Assembly: GCF_014235765.1 (NCBI RefSeq)
Contig: NZ_JACMYH010000001.1
Span: 992,001-1,056,000 of the forward strand
Length of the DNA: 64,000 nucleotides
Direction of reading: 5' to 3'
Origin: Pseudomonas baltica
Lineage (GTDB): Bacteria > Pseudomonadota > Gammaproteobacteria > Pseudomonadales > Pseudomonadaceae
Made by a program: the position numbers and the translations under genes. The notes below the pieces were generated by a model that ran no database searches, was not told the origin of the DNA, and worked only from the letters and a program-made list of their open reading frames with translations. Shown piece by piece: positions 51,270-61,110 of this stretch; positions within the stretch are counted from its first letter, which is position 1; each line of letters opens with the position of its first letter.

Positions 51270-53039
51270 ATGCCACGCAGCGTCGGTGGACGCAGCCTGA
51301 TAGACGGCAGCGCTCAAGGCGCCCTGTTGTTTGCCGACACCGGCCTGAGTTTCTGGGGCGGGGTCGACCCCAGCAGTGGCGAGGTGATCGACCGCCATCA
51401 CCCGCTCAGCGGTCAGCGGGTGGCGGGCCGGGTCCTGGCGATTCCCGGCAGTCGCGGGTCCTGCACGGGCAGCAGCGTCATGATGGAGCTGATCAGCAAC
51501 GGCCACGCGCCGGCAGCGCTGGTACTGGCCGAAGCCGATGAAATCCTCAGCTTGGGCGTGCTGGTGGCACAGCACTTCTTCGACCGCTCGCTGCCGGTGC
51601 TGTGTATCGGCCAGGAAGCCTTCGATACGCTGCGCGGCGTGGCATGGGCTCGGTTGGATGGGGCAGCGCTCGGCCTCTACAGCCAGGCGCCAACGGACGA
51701 CTGGCAGCCGCAGCCAGGCGTCGGCCAGCCGGAGCCGTTCGATGACGGCTTTGCACTCGACAGCCGTGACCATGAGTTGCTCGCAGGCAGCCACGGCAAG
51801 GCGGCGCAGGTGGCGATGCAGATCGTCCTGCGCATGGCCCGTCTCCAGGGCGCGCGGGAACTGGTCGATATCACTCAGGCGCACATCGACGGCTGCATCT
51901 ACACCGGCCCTGCCAGCCTGCGGTTTGCCGAACAACTGGTGCAATGGGGCGCGCGGGTGCGGGTGCCCACTACCCTGAACGCCATCTCGGTGGACCAGCG
52001 GCGCTGGCGAGCACTGGGCATCGATCCGGCCCTCGGCGAGCCTGCCAGCGCGTTGGGCGACGCGTACACGGCCATGGGTGCGCGCGCAAGTTTCACCTGC
52101 GCGCCCTATCTGCTCGACAGTGCACCGGCGCTCGGCGAGCAAGTGGTGTGGGCCGAGTCCAACGCGGTGGTATACGCCAACAGCGTGCTCGGTGCGCGCA
52201 CGCTCAAGTACCCGGACTACCTGGACATCTGCATTGCATTGACTGGCCGCGCGCCCTTGATCGGCTGCCATCTCCAGGAGCAACGTCGGGCCCAACTGCT
52301 GATCGACGTACCGGCGTTGAAAGAACTGGATGACAGCTTCTACCCGCTGCTCGGCTATCACGTCGGGACCCGGTGCGGCAGCCGCATTCCATTGATCAGC
52401 GGCCTGCAGCAGCTCAGGCCCAGCCTGGACGACCTCAAGGCATTCGGCGCCGCGTTCGCCACCACCAGCGCTGCACCCATGTTTCATATTGCCGGCGTCA
52501 CTCCGGAAGCCCTGAACCCGGCGCACTCGAGTGACTCGCCGGAGATGCTGCCGCGCGTCTCGATTTCCCTGCAAGACCTGTACGCCAGCTGGATGGAACT
52601 CAACAGCGCCCGGGACACGCAGGTAAGGTTGGTGTCCCTGGGCAACCCGCACTTCTCCCTGACCGAATTCGCCCGCCTGGCCGAGCTCTGCCGCGGCCTG
52701 CGCAGGCACCCGGACGTGGTACTGGCCATCACCTGCGGCAGGGCGGTGCTGGAACAGGCACGGGCAGCGGGTCATGTGGCCGTGCTCGAAGCCTTCGGCG
52801 CCACGCTGATCACCGACACCTGTTGGTGCATGCTCGGCGAGCCGGTCATTCCCGTGGGTGTGCGCAGCCTGATGACCAACTCGGGCAAGTACGCCCACTA
52901 CGCGCCCGGCCTGGTCGGGCGCAGCGTTCATTTCGCCAGCCTCGGCACCTGTGTCGACAGCGCGTGCAGCGGCGCCACCAGCGCTCGACCGCCCGCCTGG
53001 CTGGCCACCTGTGCAGCGGAGGGCGCGGAGCATGTTTGA
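51270..53039 (+). CDS. Aconitase X, cis-3-hydroxy-L-proline dehydratase
   Basis: This is a 589-residue fused aconitase-X enzyme. The small swivelling DUF126 domain is N-terminal (about 1-140, with GSRGSCTGSSVMMEL) and the large DUF521 domain follows. The large domain has HIDGCIYTGPASLRFAEQL, SVLGARTLKYPDY, GNPHFSLTEF and SLMTNSGKYAHYAPGL. The AcnX family dehydrates cis-3-hydroxy-L-proline to pyrroline-2-carboxylate, as LhpI of P. aeruginosa does. The single-chain form is one of the known types. It is unusual in that it sits between the binding protein and permease of an ABC importer. GAGGTG precedes the ATG. Confidence 0.88.
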   Translation: MPRSVGGRSLIDGSAQGALLFADTGLSFWGGVDPSSGEVIDRHHPLSGQRVAGRVLAIPGSRGSCTGSSVMMELISNGHAPAALVLAEADEILSLGVLVAQHFFDRSLPVLCIGQEAFDTLRGVAWARLDGAALGLYSQAPTDDWQPQPGVGQPEPFDDGFALDSRDHELLAGSHGKAAQVAMQIVLRMARLQGARELVDITQAHIDGCIYTGPASLRFAEQLVQWGARVRVPTTLNAISVDQRRWRALGIDPALGEPASALGDAYTAMGARASFTCAPYLLDSAPALGEQVVWAESNAVVYANSVLGARTLKYPDYLDICIALTGRAPLIGCHLQEQRRAQLLIDVPALKELDDSFYPLLGYHVGTRCGSRIPLISGLQQLRPSLDDLKAFGAAFATTSAAPMFHIAGVTPEALNPAHSSDSPEMLPRVSISLQDLYASWMELNSARDTQVRLVSLGNPHFSLTEFARLAELCRGLRRHPDVVLAITCGRAVLEQARAAGHVAVLEAFGATLITDTCWCMLGEPVIPVGVRSLMTNSGKYAHYAPGLVGRSVHFASLGTCVDSACSGATSARPPAWLATCAAEGAEHV

Positions 53040-53712
53040 CTACACCTTCCAATGGCGGGCTGCGTGGCGCGCCCTGCCCGACATGCTGCAAGGCGCGTGG
53101 GTGACGTTCGAAACCGCGGCGCTGTCGATGATTTTCGGTGTGCTCATCGCCCTGCTTCTGACCGTGATGCGTGCAGGCTCCGAACGGACGTTCCGCGGCC
53201 GGGCGCTGCGCGGCATCGGCGACGGCTGGGTGTCGATTGCGCGCAATACCCCGTCGCTGTTCCAGATCTACATCCTGTACTTCGGCCTCGGCTCGCTGGG
53301 CCTGCACGTCAGCTCATGGCTGGCACTGCTGGCCGGCATCACCTTCAACAACGCCGGCTACCTGGCGGAAAATTTCCGCGGCGGTCTCAAGGCGGTGCCG
53401 GACACGCAGATGCGCGCCGCGCGCTCGCTGGGCATGAGTGCCTTCCAGGCCTACCGCATGATCATCGTTCCGCAACTGTTGCGCGTGGTGTTCTACCCGC
53501 TGAGCAACCAGATGGTGTGGGCGGTGCTGATGACGTCCCTGGGTGTGGTGGTCGGGCTCAACGACGACCTCACCGGCGTCACCCAGGACTACAACGTGAA
53601 GACCTTCCGCACCTTCGAATATTTCGCGATGGCCGCGGTGCTCTATTACCTGATCGCCAAGCTGATCGTCGGCCTCGCCCGGCTGTTGAGCTGGCGTCTG
53701 TTTCGCTACTGA
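53032..53712 (+). CDS. ABC importer permease 1 (polar amino acid type)
   Basis: This 226-residue HisM-type permease has FETAALSMIFGVLIALLLTVMR near its N-terminus, the EAA-like coupling motif GGLKAVPDTQMRAARSLGMS, and VWAVLMTSLGVVVGLNDDLTG. The start overlaps the aconitase-X stop by 8 bases. It pairs with the next permease. Confidence 0.9.
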   Translation: MFDYTFQWRAAWRALPDMLQGAWVTFETAALSMIFGVLIALLLTVMRAGSERTFRGRALRGIGDGWVSIARNTPSLFQIYILYFGLGSLGLHVSSWLALLAGITFNNAGYLAENFRGGLKAVPDTQMRAARSLGMSAFQAYRMIIVPQLLRVVFYPLSNQMVWAVLMTSLGVVVGLNDDLTGVTQDYNVKTFRTFEYFAMAAVLYYLIAKLIVGLARLLSWRLFRY

Positions 53713-53722
53713 GGAGCGGCGC

Positions 53723-54373
53723 ATGTTTTCCACCAGCCTCACCGCGACAGACCTCCTGTACATGCTCGATGGCGCCTGGGTCACCCTGCAACTAACATTC
53801 TGGGCAATCCTGGCGGGCTCCTTCGGCGGTTTGTTGTGCGGCCTGTTGCGGGCCCTTGCACCGCGCGCCAGCCTGCCGCTGGCGTGGGTGCTGGACGTGT
53901 TCCGCAGCGTGCCGTTGCTGATCCAGTTCGTGCTGCTCAATTCGCTCAAGAGCATCGTCGGATTGAACATCAGCGCGTTCAGCGTCGGCTGCATCGTGCT
54001 GGGCGTCTACGCGGCGGCGTACTTCACCGAGATCGTCCGCAGCGGGGTGCTTGCCGTGTCGCCATCGGTGCGCCGCGCCAGCCGCTCGCTCGGCCTGAGC
54101 TATTGGCAAGACCTGCGCTACATCGTCCTGCCGATGGCCACCCGGGTCGCCTTCCCCGGCTGGCTCAACCTGGTGCTCGGCGTCATGAAAGACACCGCGC
54201 TGGTGATGTGGATCGGTATCGTCGAACTGCTGCGCGCGTCGCAGACCATCGTCACGCGCATACAGGAGCCGCTGCTGGTGCTGTGCATCGCCGGGCTCAT
54301 CTACTACGTCATGAGCCTGGTGGTCGCTCGCCTGGGCGCTCGTCTGGAAAGAAGGTGGCAGGAAAATGATTGA
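53723..54373 (+). CDS. ABC importer permease 2 (polar amino acid type)
   Basis: This 216-residue permease has LDGAWVTLQLTFWAILAGSF, RSVPLLIQFVLL, and the coupling motif RSGVLAVSPSVRRASRSLGL. GAGGAGCGGC precedes the ATG and it overlaps the ATPase gene by 8 bases. It forms the channel with the preceding permease. Confidence 0.9.
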   Translation: MFSTSLTATDLLYMLDGAWVTLQLTFWAILAGSFGGLLCGLLRALAPRASLPLAWVLDVFRSVPLLIQFVLLNSLKSIVGLNISAFSVGCIVLGVYAAAYFTEIVRSGVLAVSPSVRRASRSLGLSYWQDLRYIVLPMATRVAFPGWLNLVLGVMKDTALVMWIGIVELLRASQTIVTRIQEPLLVLCIAGLIYYVMSLVVARLGARLERRWQEND

Positions 54374-55088
54374 GATCGACAACGTACACAAATCCTTCGG
54401 CGAACTGGAGGTCATCAAGGGCGTCAGCCTGACGGTGAGCAAGGGCGAGGTGGTGTCGATCATCGGCGGCTCGGGTTCGGGAAAATCCACCTTGCTGATG
54501 TGCATCAACGGCCTGGAGCCGATCCAGAAAGGCAGTATTCGAGTCGACGGGGTCGAGGTCCACGGCAGCAGCACAAACCTCAACCAGCTGCGCCAGCGAA
54601 TCGGCATCGTGTTCCAGCAATGGAACGCCTTTCCTCACCTCACCGTGCTGGAGAACGTCATGCTGGCGCCACGCAAGGTACTGGGCAAGAGCAAGGAGCA
54701 GGCCGAGGCGCTGGCCGTGCAGCAGTTGACCCATGTCGGCCTGAGCGACAAATTCAATACCTTTCCCGGCAAGCTCTCGGGCGGCCAGCAGCAGCGCATG
54801 GCGATTGCCCGAGCGCTGGCCATGTCACCGGACTACATGCTGTTCGACGAAGCCACCTCGGCGCTCGATCCGCAACTGGTGGGCGAAGTGCTCGACACCA
54901 TGCGCATGCTCGCCGAAGACGGCATGACCATGGTACTGGTAACCCACGAGATTCGTTTCGCCCGCGATGTGTCCGATCGCGTGGCGTTTTTCCGCAACGG
55001 CCTGGTGCATGAGATCGGCAGCCCGGACCAGGTCATCGGCAACCCCTTGCAGCCGGAAACGGCCGCGTTCCTGAAGTCGGTCAAATAG
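54366..55088 (+). CDS. ABC importer ATPase (polar amino acid type)
   Basis: This 240-residue ATPase of the GlnQ/HisP type has Walker A IIGGSGSGKST, Q-loop FQQWNAFPHLTV, signature LSGGQQQRMAIARA, Walker B YMLFDEATSALD and switch VTHEIRFARDVSD. It ends the transporter operon that begins at 50441; 127 bases then hold the promoter of the deaminase gene. Confidence 0.92.
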   Translation: MIEIDNVHKSFGELEVIKGVSLTVSKGEVVSIIGGSGSGKSTLLMCINGLEPIQKGSIRVDGVEVHGSSTNLNQLRQRIGIVFQQWNAFPHLTVLENVMLAPRKVLGKSKEQAEALAVQQLTHVGLSDKFNTFPGKLSGGQQQRMAIARALAMSPDYMLFDEATSALDPQLVGEVLDTMRMLAEDGMTMVLVTHEIRFARDVSDRVAFFRNGLVHEIGSPDQVIGNPLQPETAAFLKSVK

Positions 55089-55178
55089 GCGCTACCCATA
55101 CACGAGCGGGCACATCGCCTACTCGCGACAACATGGCTGGAACCGCATCACCCTTTGCAAACAACGTACGAATCAAAG

Positions 55179-55190
55179 CGTATACGAAAT
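55179..55190. promoter_or_regulatory. Candidate GntR operator before the deaminase gene
   Basis: CGTATACGAAAT, identical to 50387-50398, lies 26-37 bases before the deaminase start in a 127-base promoter region. GTATAC is also found before gntR. Confidence 0.6.
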
Positions 55191-55215
55191 ACCATTAATC
55201 AGCGGAGCAAATCGA

Positions 55216-56133
55216 ATGAGCAAGCGCATCAACTGGAGTGGCGTATTCCCGGCTGTTACCACTCAATTCAACGATGACTTTTCCATCAACCTGGAAAAGA
55301 CTCATCAGGTGATTTCCAATGTGATTCGCGACGGCGTGTCAGGCCTGGTGGTCTGCGGCTCGGTAGGTGAAAACACCTCGTTGACCGCCGAAGAGAAGAT
55401 CGCTGTCACCGAAGTGGCCGTCGACGCCTCCGGTGGGCGCGTGCCGGTCATCTGCGGCGTGGCGGAATTCACCAGTGTCGCTGCGGCGAAAACCGCCAAT
55501 GCCGTACGCAAGGCTGGGGTGGACGGCGTCATGCTGATGCCGGCACTGGTCTACGGTTCCAAGCCTTTCGAGACCGCCGAGCACTTCCGTTACGTGGCCA
55601 AGCACGCCGACGTGCCGTTGATGGTCTACAACAACCCGCCCATCTACAAGAACGATGTCACCGCCGAGATCCTCATTTCCCTGGCCGACTGCGACAACGT
55701 GGTGTGCTTCAAGGACTCCTCCGGCGACACCCGGCGCTTCATCGACGTGCGCAACGAAGTGGGCGACCGCTTCGTGCTGTTCGCCGGCCTCGACGACGTC
55801 GTTCTGGAAAGCATCGCGGTGGGCGCCGAGGGCTGGGTGTCGGGCATGTCCAACGTTTTCCCGCAGGAAGGCGAAACCATCTTCCGCCTGGCCAAGGCCG
55901 GACGCTTTGCCGAAGCCATGGAAATCTACCGGTGGCTGATGCCGATCCTCCACCTGGACGCCCGTGCGGACCTGGTGCAGTGCATCAAGCTGTGCGAAGC
56001 GATCATGGGCCGCGGCAGCGCCCTCACCCGCCCACCGCGCCTGGCCCTGCCGGATGAAGACCGTCTGTTCGTCGAACGCATCATGGCCAAGGCCCTGGCC
56101 AACCGCCCCACCCTGCCCGACGTCGGTCTTTGA
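55216..56133 (+). CDS. 1-pyrroline-4-hydroxy-2-carboxylate deaminase (DapA superfamily)
   Basis: This 305-residue aldolase-fold lyase has Schiff-base Lys166 in [10 protein letters not shown] and Tyr138 in LMVYNNPP, with [13 protein letters not shown] near residue 50. In this setting it deaminates and dehydrates pyrroline-4-hydroxy-2-carboxylate to alpha-ketoglutarate semialdehyde, as LhpC does. The DapA superfamily contains other lyases, so the assignment depends on the epimerase and dehydrogenase genes nearby. The MFS gene follows 68 bases behind. Confidence 0.9.
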   Translation: MSKRINWSGVFPAVTTQFNDDFSINLEKTHQVISNVIRDGVSGLVVCGSVGENTSLTAEEKIAVTEVAVDASGGRVPVICGVAEFTSVAAAKTANAVRKAGVDGVMLMPALVYGSKPFETAEHFRYVAKHADVPLMVYNNPPIYKNDVTAEILISLADCDNVVCFKDSSGDTRRFIDVRNEVGDRFVLFAGLDDVVLESIAVGAEGWVSGMSNVFPQEGETIFRLAKAGRFAEAMEIYRWLMPILHLDARADLVQCIKLCEAIMGRGSALTRPPRLALPDEDRLFVERIMAKALANRPTLPDVGL

Positions 56134-56201
56134 ATCACGACCGGGCCAGGCGCATCCGCCAGGCCCGGGTACCTGTCATTGCCACTCCAGGAAGCCTGAT
56201 C

Positions 56202-57578
56202 ATGTCCACTTCTTCCAACGCGACCACCCCAGCGGGACTCAAACGCGTCGTGGCGGCCGCCATGGCCGGAACCGTCGCCGAATGGTACGAATTCTTCCTG
56301 TACGGAACGGCCTCCGCGCTGGTGTTCGGCCAGCTGTTCTTTCGCCAGACCGATAGCCCCATCGACGGCATCATTGCTGCCTTCGCGCTCTACGCAGTGG
56401 GCTTTCTGGCCCGACCACTGGGCGGGTTAGTGTTCGGCCACTACGGCGACAAGTTCGGCCGCAAGCGCCTGCTGCAACTGAGCCTGGTAGTGGTGGGCAT
56501 CACCACCTTCCTGATGGGCTGCCTGCCAGGTTTCGCCACCATCGGCTACGCTGCGCCCGTGCTGCTGGTGCTGTTGCGGCTGATCCAGGGCTTCGCGTTC
56601 GGCGGCGAATGGGGCGGTGCCATCCTGCTGGTGTCCGAGCACTGCCCAGACAACCGTCGCGGCTTCTGGGCCAGCTGGCCACAAGCAGGCGTGCCGGCGG
56701 GCAACCTGATCGCTACCGTCGCCTTGCTGGGGCTGTCCACCGGGCTTTCCGAGGAGCAGTTCCTGGCCTGGGGCTGGCGCGTGGCGTTCTGGCTGTCGGC
56801 CATTGTGGTGCTGATCGGCTACTGGATCCGCAGCAGCGTCGACGATGCGCCTATCTTCAAGGAAGCCCAGGCGCGCCAGGCATCGATTCAATCCGAACAG
56901 CTGGGTGTGGTCGAAGTACTGCGCCATCACTGGCGTTCAGTGTTGGTGGGAATCGGCGCGCGGTTTGCCGAGAACATTCTGTATTACACGGTGGTGACCT
57001 TTTCCATCACCTACCTCAAGCTGGTGGTTCACAAGGACACCTCGCAGATTCTGCTGCTGATGTTCGGCGCGCACTTCCTGCACTTCTTCATGATTCCGCT
57101 GATGGGCTACCTCTCCGACCTGGTCGGCCGCAAACCGGTGTACCTGACCGGCGCAGTACTGACGGCGTTCTGGGGTTTCGTCGGCTTCCCGATGATGGAC
57201 ACCGGCAACAACTGGCTGATCATGGCGGCCATCACTCTGGGCCTGGCCATCGAATCCATGACCTATGCGCCCTACTCGGCACTCATGGCCGAGATGTTCC
57301 CGACCCACGTGCGCTACACAGCGCTGTCGCTGTGTTATCAGGTGGCGCCGATCTTCGCCGGCTCGCTGGCGCCGCTGATCGCAATCACCCTGCTGAACAA
57401 ATACAACAGCTCCACGCCCATCGCCTGGTACCTGGTCGGGGCTGCGGTAATCTCCATCGTCGCCGTCAGCCTGACCCGTGAAACCCGTGGCAAGTCGTTG
57501 CGCAAGGTCGATGCCGAAGCCGCCGCACGCGTGGCGGCCTCGGAACAAACGGGCGTGTCGCGCGGCAAACTGGCCTGA
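56202..57578 (+). CDS. MHS-family MFS transporter (hydroxyproline uptake candidate)
   Basis: This is a 458-residue, 12-helix symporter of the metabolite:H+ symporter family (ProP/ShiA/KgtP-like). It shows [17 protein letters not shown] at the start, [22 protein letters not shown] between helices 2 and 3, and [21 protein letters not shown] precedes the ATG at 56202; an in-frame GTG-like extension to 56130 would overlap the deaminase. It gives the island a second uptake route besides the ABC importer. Its substrate is inferred from position. Confidence 0.87.
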   Translation: MSTSSNATTPAGLKRVVAAAMAGTVAEWYEFFLYGTASALVFGQLFFRQTDSPIDGIIAAFALYAVGFLARPLGGLVFGHYGDKFGRKRLLQLSLVVVGITTFLMGCLPGFATIGYAAPVLLVLLRLIQGFAFGGEWGGAILLVSEHCPDNRRGFWASWPQAGVPAGNLIATVALLGLSTGLSEEQFLAWGWRVAFWLSAIVVLIGYWIRSSVDDAPIFKEAQARQASIQSEQLGVVEVLRHHWRSVLVGIGARFAENILYYTVVTFSITYLKLVVHKDTSQILLLMFGAHFLHFFMIPLMGYLSDLVGRKPVYLTGAVLTAFWGFVGFPMMDTGNNWLIMAAITLGLAIESMTYAPYSALMAEMFPTHVRYTALSLCYQVAPIFAGSLAPLIAITLLNKYNSSTPIAWYLVGAAVISIVAVSLTRETRGKSLRKVDAEAAARVAASEQTGVSRGKLA

Positions 57579-57584
57579 GCACTT

Positions 57585-57607
57585 GCGCTGACGATGGCCG
57601 TCAGCGC
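57585..57607. terminator. Hairpin between convergent genes
   Basis: GCGCTGACG, loop ATGGC, CGTCAGCGC is a perfect 9-bp stem located 7 bases behind the MFS stop and 5 bases from the convergent DUF1348 stop. No T-run follows on either side, so it is only a probable bidirectional stop. Confidence 0.55.
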
Positions 57608-57611
57608 GCCC

Positions 57612-58085
57612 TCAAAGCCCCAGATCACTCAACCCTGGGTGATCGTCGGGGCGCCGCCCCAAGGGCCAGTGGTACTTGCGTTCGGACTCGGCAATCGGCA
57701 GGTCGTTGATGCAGGCGAAGCGCCGGTGCATGAGTCCGTTGGCGGCGAACTCCCAGTTCTCGTTGCCGTAGGAGCGAAACCAGTTGCCCGAATCGTCATG
57801 CCACTCGTAGGCGTAACGCACGGCAATGCGGTTGTCGGCGAAGGCCCACAGCTCCTTGATCAGGCGGTAGTCCAACTCCTTGCGCCACTTGCGTTCGAGA
57901 AACGCCTGGGCCTGGGCTCGACCTTCGATGAACTCACTGCGGTTGCGCCAGCAGGTGTCGTGGGTATAGGCCAGCGCCACTTTGGCGGCGTCCCGGGAGT
58001 TCCAGCCATCTTCGGCGCCACGCACTTTCTGAATGGCGGTTTCGACGGTGAAAGGTGGCAACGGTGGGCGGTTTTCCTGGTTCAT
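57612..58085 (-). CDS. DUF1348 / NTF2-like protein
   Basis: This 157-residue protein has the conserved DUF1348 body [41 protein letters not shown] and [29 protein letters not shown]. The fold is an NTF2-like cone with a pocket, but no enzyme activity is established. It is 10 bases behind cyanase on the same strand, so the two are cotranscribed. Family members are often found near oxidative or nitrile genes; no such gene is visible here. Confidence 0.85.
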   Translation of the reverse strand: MNQENRPPLPPFTVETAIQKVRGAEDGWNSRDAAKVALAYTHDTCWRNRSEFIEGRAQAQAFLERKWRKELDYRLIKELWAFADNRIAVRYAYEWHDDSGNWFRSYGNENWEFAANGLMHRRFACINDLPIAESERKYHWPLGRRPDDHPGLSDLGL

Positions 58086-58095
58086 GGCGAGGATC

Positions 58096-58563
58096 CTAGA
58101 AAGGCTTGTAGGGCAGGAACTTGCCGTCCAGGGTGATCACAGCACGCGATCCGCCTTCTGGATCTTCGACTTTCTTGATGTCGAGTTTGAAGTTGATCGC
58201 ACTGATGATGCCGTCGCCGAATTGCTCATGCACCAGAGCCTTCAAGGTAGTGCCGTAGACCTGGACCATTTCGTGAAAGCGATAGATGGTCGGGTCGTTG
58301 GACACGCCTTCGGCGTTGCCGCGCAACGGTATGGTCTGCAACTGAACGACCGCTTGCGCGTCGAGGCCCAGACGCTCGGCCACCACTTCGGCAACCGCCT
58401 GCGGCAGCGGGTGTTGGCCCAGCAGTGCGGCCGTCACATACACCGTACTCAGGCCGGTCCCTTCGGACAGCGCCGCCCAGGTCAGATTGTGCGTGGCCTT
58501 GGCCTGCAGGACTTGTTCGGTCAGGGTCTGACGCGGCGCCTTGGAAACGTTGCTCTGGGACAT
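58096..58563 (-). CDS. cynS: Cyanate hydratase (cyanase)
   Basis: This is a 155-residue cyanase. Arg95 and Glu98 in [11 protein letters not shown] and Ser121 in IISAINF match the E. coli catalytic set (Arg96, Glu99, Ser122). An N-terminal helical domain (1-85) and a C-terminal domain (86-155) correspond to the decameric enzyme. It converts cyanate and bicarbonate to ammonia and carbon dioxide. It is not accompanied by the usual cynT carbonic anhydrase or the cyanate transporter. The 285 bases between cynS and the tspO-type gene hold both promoters and nothing else recognised. Confidence 0.95.
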   Translation of the reverse strand: MSQSNVSKAPRQTLTEQVLQAKATHNLTWAALSEGTGLSTVYVTAALLGQHPLPQAVAEVVAERLGLDAQAVVQLQTIPLRGNAEGVSNDPTIYRFHEMVQVYGTTLKALVHEQFGDGIISAINFKLDIKKVEDPEGGSRAVITLDGKFLPYKPF

Positions 58564-58848
58564 GGTGATTCTCCGGACTGAAACGCAGGGTCGATTGAAC
58601 AGCTTGGCAGCAGGGAATCATCGAAACCTACCACAATGATCAGGGCTGCCTTGCACAATTTCAGCTGGGATTCGATTGGTGCCGCTACGTCCCATTGGTC
58701 ACCTGAGCGCTGCGGTTGGCCAGGCAGGACAGCGGGAGGAAGGCTGAACGCGCTGCACGCTCGCGCAAACTTTTCCGTGGTTCAGGCGTCAGCTTGATAG
58801 CACATCTCGCTATTGCAGCGCCCCCCTGCCCCTGCACAAGGACTCATC

Positions 58849-59289
58849 ATGGTTTTCTTCATCTTTCTGCTGGCCTGCGCCGCCGCCGCCAGCACCGGTG
58901 TCATCTTCAAGCCTGGCGAATGGTACGCCTCGCTGGTCAAGCCGCGTTTCACCCCGCCCAACTGGACATTTCCCGTGGCCTGGACGGTCATCTACCTGCT
59001 GCTGGCGTGGGCGGGCTATCGGCTGACCCAACTGCCGGGCAGCGAGACGGTACTGGCGCTGTGGGCCGCGCAGATCGCCCTGAATACCCTGTGGACGCCG
59101 GTATTCTTCGGCGCCCATCGCCTGCTCGCCGGGATGGTGATCATCGTGGTCTTGTGGCTGGTGACCGCCGCCATGGTTGCCCTGGCAATGCGCCTGGACG
59201 TCATCACCGGGCTTATCCTGCTCCCCTACCTGGCCTGGCTCTGCGTGGCCGCGGCGCTGAACTTCTCGATTCTGCGCAACAATCGCTGA
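58849..59289 (+). CDS. TspO/MBR family membrane protein
   Basis: This 146-residue protein has five predicted transmembrane helices. WYASLVKPRFTPPNWTFPVAWTVIYLLLA is the TspO signature with the WxPxxxxFPxxW theme, followed by WAAQIALNTLWTPVFFG and LPYLAWLCVAAALNFSI. TspO proteins bind tetrapyrroles and cholesterol-like ligands and are linked to stress and porphyrin metabolism. AAGGA precedes the ATG at 58849. It is monocistronic and faces the chemoreceptor gene tail to tail. Confidence 0.9.
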   Translation: MVFFIFLLACAAAASTGVIFKPGEWYASLVKPRFTPPNWTFPVAWTVIYLLLAWAGYRLTQLPGSETVLALWAAQIALNTLWTPVFFGAHRLLAGMVIIVVLWLVTAAMVALAMRLDVITGLILLPYLAWLCVAAALNFSILRNNR

Positions 59290-59322
59290 CGCTACGGTTG
59301 CGCCGCTCCCACTCAGCCACGG

Positions 59323-60948
59323 TCAGATCGCGAACGCCCCGACCAATGCGGTCAGCCCGACCGCCAGCCTCGACACTTCTCCGCTGGCGGTGGCCGTTTG
59401 CGTGGCGCCGGCTGCGCTCTGGATCGAAAGGTCGCGGATGCTGGTGATGTTGCGGTCGATTTCCCGCGCCACCTGTGCCTGCTCCTCGGCTGCGGTGGCG
59501 ATTACGGTGTTGCGTTCGCTGATGAGGTTGATCGATGCCGATATCTGACTGAGCGATGCGCTGGCGTGCTGCGCCACGGCCGACGAATCGCTGGCCATCT
59601 GCTGACTCTGCTCCATGGCTTGCACGGCCTGCACCGAATCGGTCTGCATGGAGCCGATCATCTTTTCGATTTCCTGGGTCGACTGCTGCGTGCGGTGAGC
59701 CAGGGCGCGCACTTCATCCGCCACCACGGCAAAGCCTCGACCCTGCTCTCCGGCGCGGGCCGCTTCGATGGCCGCGTTCAATGCCAGCAGGTTGGTCTGT
59801 TCGGCGATGGCGCGAATCACCTCGACCACCGTGTTGATCTCCCGCGCCCGTGACGACAGTTGCTTGACCTGGGTGCTGGTGCTGCCCACGTTGGTGGCCA
59901 GTGCCTGAATGGCGGTGAGGGTCTGCTCGACCTTGCCCAGCCCATCCCTGGCCAGGGACTGGGTGGTTGCCGACGCGTCGGCGGCCTCTGCCGCATTGCG
60001 TGCCACCTCATCGACGGCCGAACTCATCTGGGTGACGGCGCTGGCGGCCTGATTGACCTCGTCGTTCTGGCGCGCCAGACCGCGGCTGGATTCCTCGGTC
60101 ACGGCGCTCATCTCTTCCGAGGCGGCAGCCAACTGGCTGGAACTGTCGGAAATGTGCGCGATGGTCTGGCGCAGGTTGGCCTGCATCTGGGCCAACGCGG
60201 TGAGCATGCTGGCGGCCTCGTCCTGCCCGACCACGACGATCGTTTCGGTCAGGTCCTTGCGCGCGATGCGCTGGGCGATCTGCACGGCCTCCTTGATCGG
60301 CTGGGTGATGCTGCGGATCAATAGCGCAGCGAGCAGGATGGTAGCCAGCACGGCCGCAGCCATCAGCCCGATGACCCAGTTGCGTCCCGACTCGAACGTC
60401 GCCAGCGCCGCATCGCCGGCATCCGTGGCACCGCGGTCGTTCAGCGCCATGAGCTGGTTGACCTTGCCTTCGAGGGTATTGGTCAACGGACGAATGGCCG
60501 TGTTGATCAAGGCAGTTGCCGCAGTGGTGTCGGCAGCACGCAGCATAGGTTCCAGCTGACCCAGCACTTGGTCATACGTTGCCGCATCGGAGCGTATGGA
60601 TTCGTAAAGTTTACGGTCATCGTCGCTCGCAACGGTGCTTTCGTAGTGCTTGATGGTTTCCTGAAAAGTACGGCGATAGCCCGGAAACGCAGCAATCGTC
60701 TGTTCACGAAGCGCGGCATCGGTGGTGGTGGCACCGCGCATGCTTTCGAGCCGCAACCTGAGCAGTCCGCTGTTCATCTGACCCGCATCGCGAATGCCGA
60801 GCATCCAGTTGGTTTCCACGTCCTGCTCGGCCTGGTAGAGCTTGTTCATCTGAACGATGGAGATACTGCCCAGAAGGATCACGACCGCGACTACGGCCGA
60901 GAAGAAAGCGATCGCCCGAGGGGCGAGATTGAGGCGTCGGATGATCAT
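59323..60948 (-). CDS. Methyl-accepting chemotaxis protein, four-helix-bundle sensor
   Basis: This is a 541-residue receptor. An N-terminal transmembrane helix (about 8-30) is followed by a periplasmic four-helix-bundle domain (about 32-185, rich in Arg/Asp/Glu/Ala), a second membrane helix (about 190-212), HAMP, and a long signalling coiled coil. The tip [28 protein letters not shown] marks the chemoreceptor hairpin. There is no CheR-binding pentapeptide at the C-terminus. ATG 60948 gives the normal length; an ATG at 60960 in the same frame is possible. The ligand cannot be deduced. Confidence 0.9.
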   Translation of the reverse strand: MIIRRLNLAPRAIAFFSAVVAVVILLGSISIVQMNKLYQAEQDVETNWMLGIRDAGQMNSGLLRLRLESMRGATTTDAALREQTIAAFPGYRRTFQETIKHYESTVASDDDRKLYESIRSDAATYDQVLGQLEPMLRAADTTAATALINTAIRPLTNTLEGKVNQLMALNDRGATDAGDAALATFESGRNWVIGLMAAAVLATILLAALLIRSITQPIKEAVQIAQRIARKDLTETIVVVGQDEAASMLTALAQMQANLRQTIAHISDSSSQLAAASEEMSAVTEESSRGLARQNDEVNQAASAVTQMSSAVDEVARNAAEAADASATTQSLARDGLGKVEQTLTAIQALATNVGSTSTQVKQLSSRAREINTVVEVIRAIAEQTNLLALNAAIEAARAGEQGRGFAVVADEVRALAHRTQQSTQEIEKMIGSMQTDSVQAVQAMEQSQQMASDSSAVAQHASASLSQISASINLISERNTVIATAAEEQAQVAREIDRNITSIRDLSIQSAAGATQTATASGEVSRLAVGLTALVGAFAI

Positions 60949-61110
60949 GCAGGATTCCATTGCGATCGGGGGTTGATGACAACCATCATCGGCCCGCCGG
61001 CAGGAATCTTGAGCATGGGGCGCGCGCGCCGACCCGTGCGAGCGCCTGGGCCGCGTCGCCGGCAGCGCCAGAGCTGGCATGAACCTGGCGCCGCATGGCT
61101 CGGCCCGGGG

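Noticed and set aside
51234..53033. 599-residue minus-strand frame over the aconitase-X gene
   Set aside because: Antisense shadow; the + strand frame carries a whole conserved enzyme with coupled neighbours.
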